A stretch of DNA of 64,000 bases from Acinetobacter lwoffii (lineage in GTDB: Bacteria; Pseudomonadota; Gammaproteobacteria; Pseudomonadales; Moraxellaceae), in assembly GCF_002321025.1 (NCBI RefSeq), contig NZ_DCLL01000061.1, positions 5,844 through 69,843 on the forward strand, in the 5' to 3' direction. Under the pieces are notes generated by a model that was given only the letters and a program-made list of their open reading frames with translations, ran no database searches and was not told the DNA's origin. Each line of letters starts with the position of its first letter. Position 1 is the stretch's first letter. The translations under genes and the position numbers were made by a program. Shown here one piece after another: positions 33,693-42,114 of the stretch.

Positions 33693-34569
33693 GGTCGGTC
33701 ATTTTAAAAACCAATTGTCGAATCAGATTCTGGAAGTCCAGCAACGCTATAAAGCATTTAGACTCTATGATTTTGGCAGTTATGCGTTGAATCGTTTAAC
33801 GCCTAAACAGGGTTACACGATCGAAACTCAGCTGGCTTATGGTCTAAAATCACGGCAACGCTTTGATCTGTTCCGTAGCCAGCAGCCTTTGCCCCATCGC
33901 CCCCTGATTGTTTTTGTACATGGCGGCGCGTGGTTGCATGGGGATAAAAAGGATTATCAGTTCATTGGTGAGGCCTTTGCCAAAGAAGGCTATGATGTGG
34001 TGGTGATGAATTATCATCTGGCACCACAACATATTTTCCCAGCCTATATTCATGATCTGCATTTATTATTGAACCACTTGCAGCAGTCTGCCGGCCGGTT
34101 GGATATCTGTGCTGAAAACCTGGTTTTGATGGGACATTCGGCTGGGGCATTCAATGTCATGTCTGCACTGTATCATCCGCAATCTGCCAGCATTGACCAC
34201 AGTCTAATCCGTGCGATTATTGGTCTGGCGGGGCCTTATCATTTTGATTATAAAAATGATCCGATTTGTGCTGATGCTTTTGATCAGACGGTGCCATATC
34301 AGCAGGTCATGCCTTATTATTTTGTTAAAAATAGCCCAACCCGACATTATCTGTTTATTGCCGAAAAGGACAACATCGTTGGCCATTTTAATAGTCAGGA
34401 TCTAGATCGGGTATTGCGAGAAAAGGGCAATCATAGCCATTTGATTCATATTCCGAAACTTGGCCATATTACAATCGTAGGTTCATTATCTAGTTTGTTC
34501 AGTCGCTATTTCCAGACCAAAGCGCAGGTGCTTTGGGCACTCGAGGATGCATTTAGATCTCGAGACTGA
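33682..34569 (+). CDS. Alpha/beta hydrolase (esterase/lipase-like)
   Basis: About 295 residues. Esterase motifs: HGGAWLHGDKKDYQ (oxyanion HGG), nucleophile GHSAGA near 155, LAPQHIFPAYIHDL and a late His in KLGHITI. It resembles carboxylesterase/acyl hydrolases of the HSL-like group. The start overlaps the BON gene by 11 bases; a TTG at 33670 would add four residues. No signal peptide, so cytoplasmic. Substrate is unknown. Confidence 0.75.
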   Translation: MLHKVGHFKNQLSNQILEVQQRYKAFRLYDFGSYALNRLTPKQGYTIETQLAYGLKSRQRFDLFRSQQPLPHRPLIVFVHGGAWLHGDKKDYQFIGEAFAKEGYDVVVMNYHLAPQHIFPAYIHDLHLLLNHLQQSAGRLDICAENLVLMGHSAGAFNVMSALYHPQSASIDHSLIRAIIGLAGPYHFDYKNDPICADAFDQTVPYQQVMPYYFVKNSPTRHYLFIAEKDNIVGHFNSQDLDRVLREKGNHSHLIHIPKLGHITIVGSLSSLFSRYFQTKAQVLWALEDAFRSRD

Positions 34570-34601
34570 TAGCGGGATTTAACCCAGTAGTAAGGCATAA
34601 A

Positions 34602-34640
34602 AAAGAATCCAAGAGATCATCTCCCTTGGATTCTTTTTTT
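34602..34640. terminator. Bidirectional terminator between the hydrolase gene and nudC
   Basis: Stem AAAGAATCCAAG/CTTGGATTCTTT with an 11-nt loop, A and T runs on either side; both flanking genes converge here. Confidence 0.88.
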
Positions 34641-34672
34641 ATTGGTTCAGCCAAACTTGAGATCAATAAGAG

Positions 34673-35449
34673 CTAGAGCCAGGTCTTGGTATCGTCTGCG
34701 ACTGCCGTACCTTGAGTCACATGCATAATCATGGCATGGGCAATACTGCCCTTGAACGGAATTTCGGGCAGCTGATCGAATTTAAAGAATTGCGCATCGC
34801 TAATTTCTTCTTGCTGTAATTCGATTTCACCCGCGGCATATTCAGCCTTGAAGGCAATCATCAGATTACTGGGGAAAGGCCAGGGCTGGCTGGCCAGATA
34901 CTGAATATTCTTGAGCTCTAAACCGACTTCTTCCAGCGTTTCACGACGTACTGCCTCTTCCAGCGTTTCGCCTACCTCAACAAAACCGGCAATCAGGCCA
35001 TACATCTGGCTTTTGGTATTGCGCGCGTTTTTGGCCAGCAAAATTTCGTCTTCGTTTTTGGTAATGACGGTAATGACACAAGGCTGAACCCGTGGATACT
35101 GACGATAGTTGCAGGATGGACAGAGCATCGCATGTTCAAGCGGATGTGCTTCGGTGGCCGTACCGCAATGACTACAAAATTTGTGATTCCGGCGCCATTC
35201 TAAAAGCTGTACCGCACGGCTGGCCTGTTCGAATTGCTGGGTATTCCAGAACTGTAATAACTGGCGGATGGGTACCAGTTGCAAGCCTGCAGGAATCGGC
35301 TCATCGGGAAGCAGGTCACGGGCAATCACTTGATCACCCGTGTGGAGTAACAAATCACTTGCGAGGGCTTCAACCTGTGGAAGCTGAAAATGTTGATCGA
35401 CCAGCAGTTGCTGCTGCTGAAAAATATAAGCAAGTGATAATTTGGACAT
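34673..35449 (-). CDS. nudC: NAD+ diphosphatase / RNA decapping Nudix hydrolase
   Basis: A 258-residue NudC: hydrolyses NADH/NAD+ and removes NAD caps from RNA. Seen: zinc ribbon CSHC ... CPSC (about 96-115), Nudix box GFVEVGETLEEAVRRETLEEVGL and the NADH-specific SQPWPFPSNLM motif. Its ATG overlaps the upstream fimL-like stop (TAATG), so the two are coupled. Confidence 0.95.
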   Translation of the reverse strand: MSKLSLAYIFQQQQLLVDQHFQLPQVEALASDLLLHTGDQVIARDLLPDEPIPAGLQLVPIRQLLQFWNTQQFEQASRAVQLLEWRRNHKFCSHCGTATEAHPLEHAMLCPSCNYRQYPRVQPCVITVITKNEDEILLAKNARNTKSQMYGLIAGFVEVGETLEEAVRRETLEEVGLELKNIQYLASQPWPFPSNLMIAFKAEYAAGEIELQQEEISDAQFFKFDQLPEIPFKGSIAHAMIMHVTQGTAVADDTKTWL

Positions 35450-37092
35450 TAGGCAACTATTTTGAGTTTTTCACTACTGTCCAATGCTACCTTAAACATA
35501 GCCTGTAAAACAGGCTGTTTGTTCTTTAAGTTATCAATCATCATGTCGGCACTCGCCAGAGTATCCAGAGCACGATGAATCTCTTCCGGCGTTAATGCCA
35601 TTGATAGATCAATACGGTTCTTGATGAATGCTGCAGTGGTGGTGAATGCAGTACGAACATGTTCTGCATTCAGGAACAGCATCGCCCCGCCAATTTCACA
35701 GAATTGTACTGGCACAGGTTCGAGTGCAGCCAAGTCCTGATCTTGCAGATAGTTGCTCAGAATCTGGCTGGAAAGCTCGATCAGGGCCTTGGTTTCAGTG
35801 AGTAAAGCCGCATGTGCTTCATCCAGGCGGTCCAGAGAAATATTCATGTTGTTGACGCGCAGCTGCAAACGGCTCGAGGTGTGATGACGTTCCAGTACCC
35901 CAATCGAGTTCATGGCAGACAGGATCACATTCATCAACTGCTGGGCAAAACCCGGATCTTTCAGGATTTCAGTCTGGCTCAGTGAAGTAGCTTGACGGTT
36001 CAGGTCATGATAGGCTTCATTCAGGTTCAATACTTTGAAGATGTTGGCCAGATTATTGAGCTGTGCCTGCAATTCCTGAGTTTTTTCAGGACTCATGTTC
36101 TGATAGTTAAACTCGATGTCATTACGAATCTGCGCCATTTCTGTGGTCACCAGTTCGCTAATGGTATGCATGGTTTCAAAGTCTGGACCATACAGGTGGC
36201 GACTAAAGACCTGTAACTGCATATCGGTCAGCAGGTCTTCACCAATATTGAGCTGACTGCGGATATGTTGTGCAGTATCATCTTCCTGGCTAATACACAG
36301 ACTCAGGACATTGGCCAGGTCTGCAAGTGAAGCCTTGAAGCTGTCCGGCGAGCCAAAATATTGTGCCATGTTGCGCTCGATACTCACCAGAGTGCGCAGA
36401 CGTGGCTCATTAATCAGCAAGTGATCAATATTGCTGAATGCAACGAAAACCAGATTCCAGTACTGTTTGCTGGTGTGCGATTGAGCGAGCCCAGCCAGAT
36501 AAGCCCCCACCAGTTTAATCGCCTGCAGATCCAGTTCACTTTCTTCCTGCTTAAGCAGCTTGTTCAGGGACAGCTTGTACAGGCGCTGAACATATTTGGA
36601 TTTTTCCAGACCGGGTGCTTGTGGTAACTGAAAGTCAGGCGTGATCAGATCGAGCAGGGATTCAATATGCTGACCTTCACTGGTGAGCGGTTTACCCAGC
36701 GCAATTTCCAGACGGTTCAGGGTGTCGAGCAGGAACTGTGGAATTTTTACTTCACGCAGGCAGATAAATTCGATATAGCGTTTCAGCATGGTGGTGCCTT
36801 CACTCAGGGCAATGACGTCCTGCGTATTGACCTGTGCCGGGTTCCCCATAATCTTGCGCATCAGTTCTGCTGAATAATGAGCGACTTTTGCCAGGCTGGA
36901 CATGTCGATGAGTGCCAGAACCTGGGCGCATTGTTCGAACTGATTTAATGCATCATCAATACCAAAAGGTAAAGTCTGGTCTTCTACCAAGGTGCTTACT
37001 GCTGATTCGACTAACTTGATCGAGTTATCAACCTCATTTTTTATTATCAGTAAAGCTGTTGGATCAAAATGTATAGAGGTTTGGTAAGACAT
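35449..37092 (-). CDS. fimL: FimL-like protein (ChpA N-terminal homologue)
   Basis: A 547-residue helical protein. It resembles FimL, the Pseudomonas homologue of the N-terminal part of the chemotaxis kinase ChpA that tunes type IV pilus output and cAMP (Vfr) signalling. Supporting text: FDPTALLIIKNEVDNSIKLVESAV at the start and Hpt-like helical repeats (MSSLAKVAHYSAELMRKIMG, LAGLAQSHTSKQYWNLVFVAF), without the His-phosphorylation site. From memory P. aeruginosa carries fimL next to nudC, as here. Start: AGGAAAGG lies eight bases before ATG 37092; an upstream GTG at 37101 is less likely. Confidence 0.72.
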   Translation of the reverse strand: MSYQTSIHFDPTALLIIKNEVDNSIKLVESAVSTLVEDQTLPFGIDDALNQFEQCAQVLALIDMSSLAKVAHYSAELMRKIMGNPAQVNTQDVIALSEGTTMLKRYIEFICLREVKIPQFLLDTLNRLEIALGKPLTSEGQHIESLLDLITPDFQLPQAPGLEKSKYVQRLYKLSLNKLLKQEESELDLQAIKLVGAYLAGLAQSHTSKQYWNLVFVAFSNIDHLLINEPRLRTLVSIERNMAQYFGSPDSFKASLADLANVLSLCISQEDDTAQHIRSQLNIGEDLLTDMQLQVFSRHLYGPDFETMHTISELVTTEMAQIRNDIEFNYQNMSPEKTQELQAQLNNLANIFKVLNLNEAYHDLNRQATSLSQTEILKDPGFAQQLMNVILSAMNSIGVLERHHTSSRLQLRVNNMNISLDRLDEAHAALLTETKALIELSSQILSNYLQDQDLAALEPVPVQFCEIGGAMLFLNAEHVRTAFTTTAAFIKNRIDLSMALTPEEIHRALDTLASADMMIDNLKNKQPVLQAMFKVALDSSEKLKIVA

Positions 37093-37217
37093 GATCTGCA
37101 CCTTTCCTGGAGTATTATCTATATATGAGCCCTGCTTTAAACTACGGGGCCTCTTTGTATTTACTATAACTGAAGAACGATAGTTTTAAACCTAAAGTAT
37201 CCCCGGAAATGTAGATT

Positions 37218-38603
37218 TTATTTCGCGAAAAGGCAAGCAGTTCCATGTTTTTCTTCGAATTGTTTGACCCAATTCTCATGTTCCTGTAATTCCTGTTCTG
37301 ACGGGAGAATCACCGGTAATTCAATTTCAACTCTGGCCATCCCTGAACGGCTGTTCTGGTCTTCAGACTGGGACAGGGCATCGATATCAAAAGACACCTG
37401 TCCACCGGTCATCGCCAGATAAACATCGGACAGGATTTCCGCATCGAGCAAGGCACCGTGGAAAGTACGGTCACGTTGTGGAATCTCGTAACGGCGCACT
37501 AAGGCATCCAGCGAATTTTTCTGCCCGGGATGCTTGGACTTGGCCAGTGCCAAGGTATCGGTGACGTCACAAACCTCGGAGAGTGCTTTAAAACCTGCAC
37601 GTTTGAATTCCATATCCAGGAAGTTCATATCGAAGGTTGCGTTATGCGCAATAATTTCCGCGCCGTGTAAATAGTCAAACAGCACTTGAGAAATTTCTTC
37701 AAACAGCGGTTTGTCTTGCAGGAATTCGTCGGTGATCCCGTGGACATTCACAGAATCGCCGACCGGTGTTTTCGGATTGATATAAATATGAATCGAGCTG
37801 CCGGTCAGTTTGCGGTTAATCATTTCCAGCGCGCCGACTTCAATAATCCGGTCACCATCCTGATAATAAAAACCGGTGGTTTCAGTATCCAGAATCAGTT
37901 GTCGTGGGCCATGCAGCTGTAACTTGGCCGGTGTAATGACAATTTGCGGATGTATCTCAGTCGAGGCAGATGCGTCTGAAGATGAAGCATCTTCATTGCT
38001 GTCCGTTGCTAAAACTTCAGTCTGTACAATTTCTTCAACAGTCACTTCGATGATTTCTTCCGGCAGGTCTTCCAGCTCTTCTTCACTCTCAGCCAGATCC
38101 AGACCGAAAGGATCATCTAGCAACCAGTCGGGTTCAGATTTTTTTTTATCTTCAGACATTGAAAGGCTTTGCTTGGATTTTTTCAGGGTTTCATCAGCAC
38201 CCAGATTGGCCAGCTGATCGGCCATTTCATTGCCCGGATGTCCAGCATGACCTTTGACCCAGTGCCATTCAATATCGCGTCCTTGACAGACTTCATCGAG
38301 TTTTTGCCACAGATCCGGATTTTTGACGTCTTTCCAGTTTTTCTTTTTCCAGCCGTGAATCCATTCGGTAATGCCTTGTTTGACGTACTTAGAATCGGTA
38401 TAGATCACCAGTTTATCTTGCTTGTCACAGAACAGAATCCCTTCAATCGCAGCCGTCAGTTCCATACGGTTATTGGTGGTATGATCTTCACCGCCATAAA
38501 TTTTGTGTTCTTGTTGGCCATTAACAATGTACGCACCCCAACCCCCTAAACCCGGGTTGCCGCGGCAGGCGCCATCAACATAAAGTGTGATAGTGTGTGA
38601 CAT
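37218..38603 (-). CDS. Ribonuclease HI fused to DnaQ-type 3'-5' exonuclease (Pol III epsilon)
   Basis: A 461-residue fusion. Residues 1-150 are RNase HI with catalytic Asp10, Glu48, Asp70 and Asp129 (LYVDGACRGNPG, NNRMELTAA, IYTDSKYV, GHAGHPGNEMADQLANLGA). A 75-residue acidic linker (150-225) follows. Residues 235-400 are an epsilon-type exonuclease: LILDTETTGF (Asp239, Glu241), HGITDEFL, IAHNATFDMNFL and HGALLDAEI (His382, Asp387). MTGGQVSF (398-405) matches the clamp-binding end of E. coli epsilon. No stop or frameshift interrupts the linker, so it is one polypeptide. In most bacteria rnhA and dnaQ are adjacent divergent genes. Confidence 0.94.
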   Translation of the reverse strand: MSHTITLYVDGACRGNPGLGGWGAYIVNGQQEHKIYGGEDHTTNNRMELTAAIEGILFCDKQDKLVIYTDSKYVKQGITEWIHGWKKKNWKDVKNPDLWQKLDEVCQGRDIEWHWVKGHAGHPGNEMADQLANLGADETLKKSKQSLSMSEDKKKSEPDWLLDDPFGLDLAESEEELEDLPEEIIEVTVEEIVQTEVLATDSNEDASSSDASASTEIHPQIVITPAKLQLHGPRQLILDTETTGFYYQDGDRIIEVGALEMINRKLTGSSIHIYINPKTPVGDSVNVHGITDEFLQDKPLFEEISQVLFDYLHGAEIIAHNATFDMNFLDMEFKRAGFKALSEVCDVTDTLALAKSKHPGQKNSLDALVRRYEIPQRDRTFHGALLDAEILSDVYLAMTGGQVSFDIDALSQSEDQNSRSGMARVEIELPVILPSEQELQEHENWVKQFEEKHGTACLFAK

Positions 38604-38810
38604 AGATTAAATCCGATCAAAATAGAACAAGCTGGAAGGCTTATTGTATAGCGCAAATGCAGTCGATCAATCTATATGTCCGGGATTTTTTAATTTCTTG
38701 TAACATTTAACGTGAAATCGCGGTAAATTATTGGCTTGAGTCTTCGACATGCTTCACTACAATGGCATATCTAAAAAATAAATTTATATACGAGTTGTTT
38801 GGATTTCTTT

Positions 38811-41800
38811 ATGTATAAACCAACCGCAATTTTGTGGCAGCCGACATTACCTACATTTTTAAAATATTCTGTACTGGGAACTGCGCTTGCTTCTCTAGGA
38901 CTGACGGGCTGTTCATCTACACAAAGTGCGACCCAAACAGCATCAAGCAAGCAGGTTGGATCACAATATCTGGATGCCAGCAGTCTGGATGGACTCGAAG
39001 ATTTACTTTCTGCAACGGATATGCGTGCAGTCGAAGGTGACCGTTTACAGATTCTGAAACATGGTGATGTCTGGAAACGCATGACCGTGGGTTTCAAGAT
39101 GGACTTAAGTGTCTGGAATCCGCGGATTGATGCTCAGCGTGGCTGGTTTATTTCACGTCAGCCTTATCTGGATCGCTTAAGTGCGCGTGCATCACGTTAT
39201 TTATATTACACGGTAAAAGAAGCAGAACGCCGTGGTATGCCGACCGAGTTGGCACTGTTACCGATTATTGAAAGTTCTTATGACCCGGCAGCGACCAGTA
39301 GTGCGGCGGCAGCAGGTTTATGGCAGTTTATTCCAAGTACCGGCCGCATTTATGGTCTAAAGCAGACTTCTTTATACGATGGTCGTCGTGATGTGGTGGA
39401 ATCCACCCGTGCAGCCTATGAGTTTTTGGGCAGTCTGTATAACCAGTTTGGTTCCTGGGAGTTGGCGCTTGCTTCTTATAATGCAGGCCCAGGACGTATT
39501 CAGCAGGCGATTAACCGTAACAAAGCTGCAGGTCTGCCTACCGATTATTGGTCATTGAAACTACCACAAGAAACCATGAGTTACGTGCCACGTTTCTTGG
39601 CGGTTGCACAAATTATTAAAAATCCCGGCAGCTATGGGGTGAGCTTGCCACCGATTGCCAACCGTCCGCATTTCCGTGAAGTGCCAGTGGGCATTGCCAG
39701 TTTAAATGAAATTGCAGCCATCACTGGTCTAAGCCGTGCAGAACTGTATCAATTAAACCCGGGTCATCGTGGTGATCATATTGATCCTGCAAGTCCGCGC
39801 CGTATTCTGATTCCAGCTGATTTAAGTCCTTCAGTCGATGAAAAGCTGAAAAAATTATCCGGTTCAGGTGGTTTATGGGCGAGTAACACGAACAGCTTGC
39901 CGCGAAATACGACGACAGTGGTGCCCACCAGAGCTGCACCGCCAGAATTAAATACCAAAACGATTACACCTTCTAAACAGACTCCGCCAGCGGTTGTTAG
40001 TAATCAGCCTGCAACGACTGTTGCCAAAACGACGACTCCGGCTAAAGCTGCAAGTACGCCACCTGTCGTCACAGCAGCGGTAAGTACCGCGACAACGGCA
40101 AATACTGTAACGCAGACTACGAAAAAGATTTCGACGCCTAAAGGCTCATCTGCCTTGGCCAGTTTTGCGGCACAAAGTGATTTGCCGATTCCAAGTGCGC
40201 CGCGTATTCCGGTAGCTGTAACACCTGCAGCGCCAGCGAAACAGATTCAGGTCGAACCACCGATTTCGGCAGCTGAGCGTCAGCAAGTTGAGCAGGCGGT
40301 CATCGCACAGGATATTCAGAAAACTGTGGATGAAATTCTGCAGCCTGTCGCAACACCGGCAGAACAGGCCCAAGTGGTTGAAGAGCTGAAAGCATTGGCG
40401 CCGGCTGGCACAGAAATTGTTGATCCTTATGACGGCAAAATCAAGCTGACTGCCATTCAAACCAGCCTGTCTGTGGCTGAGCAGCAAGGCAAGGAACTCA
40501 CCAAAGGCTTCTCTTATCCAAAAGAAGTTGCTGACAATACCACTGCGAACTCGGTTGAAGCCAAGCTAAATCAGGGCAAAAATTACGTCAAGACGGATTC
40601 TGAAGTGGTGGTGGTCGCTCCAAAAGGCAAACGCAGTACCTATAAGGTATTACCAGGTGATAATCTGGCAATGATTGCGGCCAAAAATGGCGTGAACTGG
40701 CGTGATGTAGCGAAATGGAACCAGATTGATCCAAATTCTCCGCTGTATGTGGGCACCACCATTTATCTGTATGATGCCAAACCGGTACAGGAAGCCAGCA
40801 AAGCCAAAGAAAAGCCGGAAACTTATGTCGTTCAGGCCAATGACTCTCTGACTAGCGTAGCGACCCAGTTTGGTTTTAGCGTGAAACAACTGGCTGATTT
40901 TAATGGACTGAATAGTAATAGCGGTCTGTTTGTTGGGCAAAAGCTGTCATTGAAAGATACAGGGCAGTCCAAAGCCAAAGTTGAAGACACGAAAAAAGCT
41001 GAAACTGTCAAGGTTCAGACCAAATCCTATACAGTGAAACGTGGTGAGTATCTGAAACTGATTGCCGATCGTTATGGGCTTTCAAATGCTGAACTGGCAT
41101 CCTTGACTTCAAGTCTGACTGCCGGTAGCAGTCTGATGGTGGGACAGAAAATCAATGTACCACTTCAGGAAGTTGAAGGGCTAACGGCATCTAGCCAGAA
41201 AACTGAGCAGAAGTTTGAAAATGTCAAAGTCGATCAGACTGCGACTGAAAACTATCAGGTCAAACGCGGTGAAACCCTGTATAGCATTGCCAGTCAAAGC
41301 AAGCTGAGTGTTTCTGAACTGGCTGTATTGAATGGGTTGTCTGCCAATAGTGGTTTACGTATAGGTCAGACCATCAAGATTCCAGCGGGCAGTCAAACTC
41401 CTGAAAGCTATACGGTTCAATCAGGTGATACGCTGACCGGCATTGCCGCAAGATACAATCTGTCAATGGACCAAGTGGCGAGCCTGAATGGTCTATCACG
41501 TAATGCGGGTGTACGTGTCGGGCAGCGACTGAAACTGAGTGGTGAAGTTGCTGAACCGGTACGTGAAGTGGTGGCTGAAACTGCGACGAAGAATGCAAAA
41601 TCGGATTCGCATGTGGTGAAATCAGGTGAAACCTTAAGCTCTATTGCGCGTCAGTATCATTTACAACTGAAATATCTGGCAGATTTAAACGGCCTGAATA
41701 CCAATAGCACAGTGCGTATTGGTCAGCGTTTAAAAATTGAGGGTGACTTTCCGGCAGATAAAAAAGTTGAAGACGTGAAAGTGGCAGCTAAGCCTTTAGC

Positions 41801-42104
41801 TTCTAAGGCAACTGAATCCTATACGGTAAAATCAGGTGAATCCCTGAATGCAATTGCTAGCCGCGTAGGCATAAGCGTGACCGACCTGGCCCAGTTAAAT
41901 AATCTGAGTTCACGCGCAGGATTGCGTGTCAGTCAAACGATCCAGATTCCAAAACTGGTGACGGATTATAAAGTCAAACGCGGTGATACCTTAATCGGTC
42001 TGGCTTCACGTTATGGTCTGAACAGCAATGAACTGGCGGAAATGAATGATCTCAAACCAAATACACAATTGCGTATTGGTGATGTGATTAAAGTGCCGAA
42101 TTAA
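38811..42104 (+). CDS. mltD: Membrane-bound lytic murein transglycosylase D with eight LysM repeats
   Basis: About 1097 residues. Lipoprotein-like start (LKYSVLGTALASLGLTGCSS, lipobox LTGC). The SLT catalytic domain spans about 125-260 with catalytic Glu in LALLPIIESSYDP, GLWQFIPSTGR and LASYNAGPGR. A MltD-type linker follows (350-610, Thr/Pro/Ala rich), then eight LysM repeats from about 610 to the end, each starting Y.V..GD/E.L (for example YKVLPGDNL, YTVQSGDTL, HVVKSGETL, YKVKRGDTL). Enteric MltD has two LysM and about 450 residues. The enzyme cleaves glycan strands to 1,6-anhydromuropeptides. Confidence 0.93.
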   Translation: MYKPTAILWQPTLPTFLKYSVLGTALASLGLTGCSSTQSATQTASSKQVGSQYLDASSLDGLEDLLSATDMRAVEGDRLQILKHGDVWKRMTVGFKMDLSVWNPRIDAQRGWFISRQPYLDRLSARASRYLYYTVKEAERRGMPTELALLPIIESSYDPAATSSAAAAGLWQFIPSTGRIYGLKQTSLYDGRRDVVESTRAAYEFLGSLYNQFGSWELALASYNAGPGRIQQAINRNKAAGLPTDYWSLKLPQETMSYVPRFLAVAQIIKNPGSYGVSLPPIANRPHFREVPVGIASLNEIAAITGLSRAELYQLNPGHRGDHIDPASPRRILIPADLSPSVDEKLKKLSGSGGLWASNTNSLPRNTTTVVPTRAAPPELNTKTITPSKQTPPAVVSNQPATTVAKTTTPAKAASTPPVVTAAVSTATTANTVTQTTKKISTPKGSSALASFAAQSDLPIPSAPRIPVAVTPAAPAKQIQVEPPISAAERQQVEQAVIAQDIQKTVDEILQPVATPAEQAQVVEELKALAPAGTEIVDPYDGKIKLTAIQTSLSVAEQQGKELTKGFSYPKEVADNTTANSVEAKLNQGKNYVKTDSEVVVVAPKGKRSTYKVLPGDNLAMIAAKNGVNWRDVAKWNQIDPNSPLYVGTTIYLYDAKPVQEASKAKEKPETYVVQANDSLTSVATQFGFSVKQLADFNGLNSNSGLFVGQKLSLKDTGQSKAKVEDTKKAETVKVQTKSYTVKRGEYLKLIADRYGLSNAELASLTSSLTAGSSLMVGQKINVPLQEVEGLTASSQKTEQKFENVKVDQTATENYQVKRGETLYSIASQSKLSVSELAVLNGLSANSGLRIGQTIKIPAGSQTPESYTVQSGDTLTGIAARYNLSMDQVASLNGLSRNAGVRVGQRLKLSGEVAEPVREVVAETATKNAKSDSHVVKSGETLSSIARQYHLQLKYLADLNGLNTNSTVRIGQRLKIEGDFPADKKVEDVKVAAKPLASKATESYTVKSGESLNAIASRVGISVTDLAQLNNLSSRAGLRVSQTIQIPKLVTDYKVKRGDTLIGLASRYGLNSNELAEMNDLKPNTQLRIGDVIKVPN

Positions 42105-42114
42105 TGAATGGATC

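Noticed and set aside
40600..42104. Repetitive DNA suggesting a tandem repeat array
   Set aside because: The repetition is at protein level and is explained by the LysM domains of MltD; DNA repeats are diverged.
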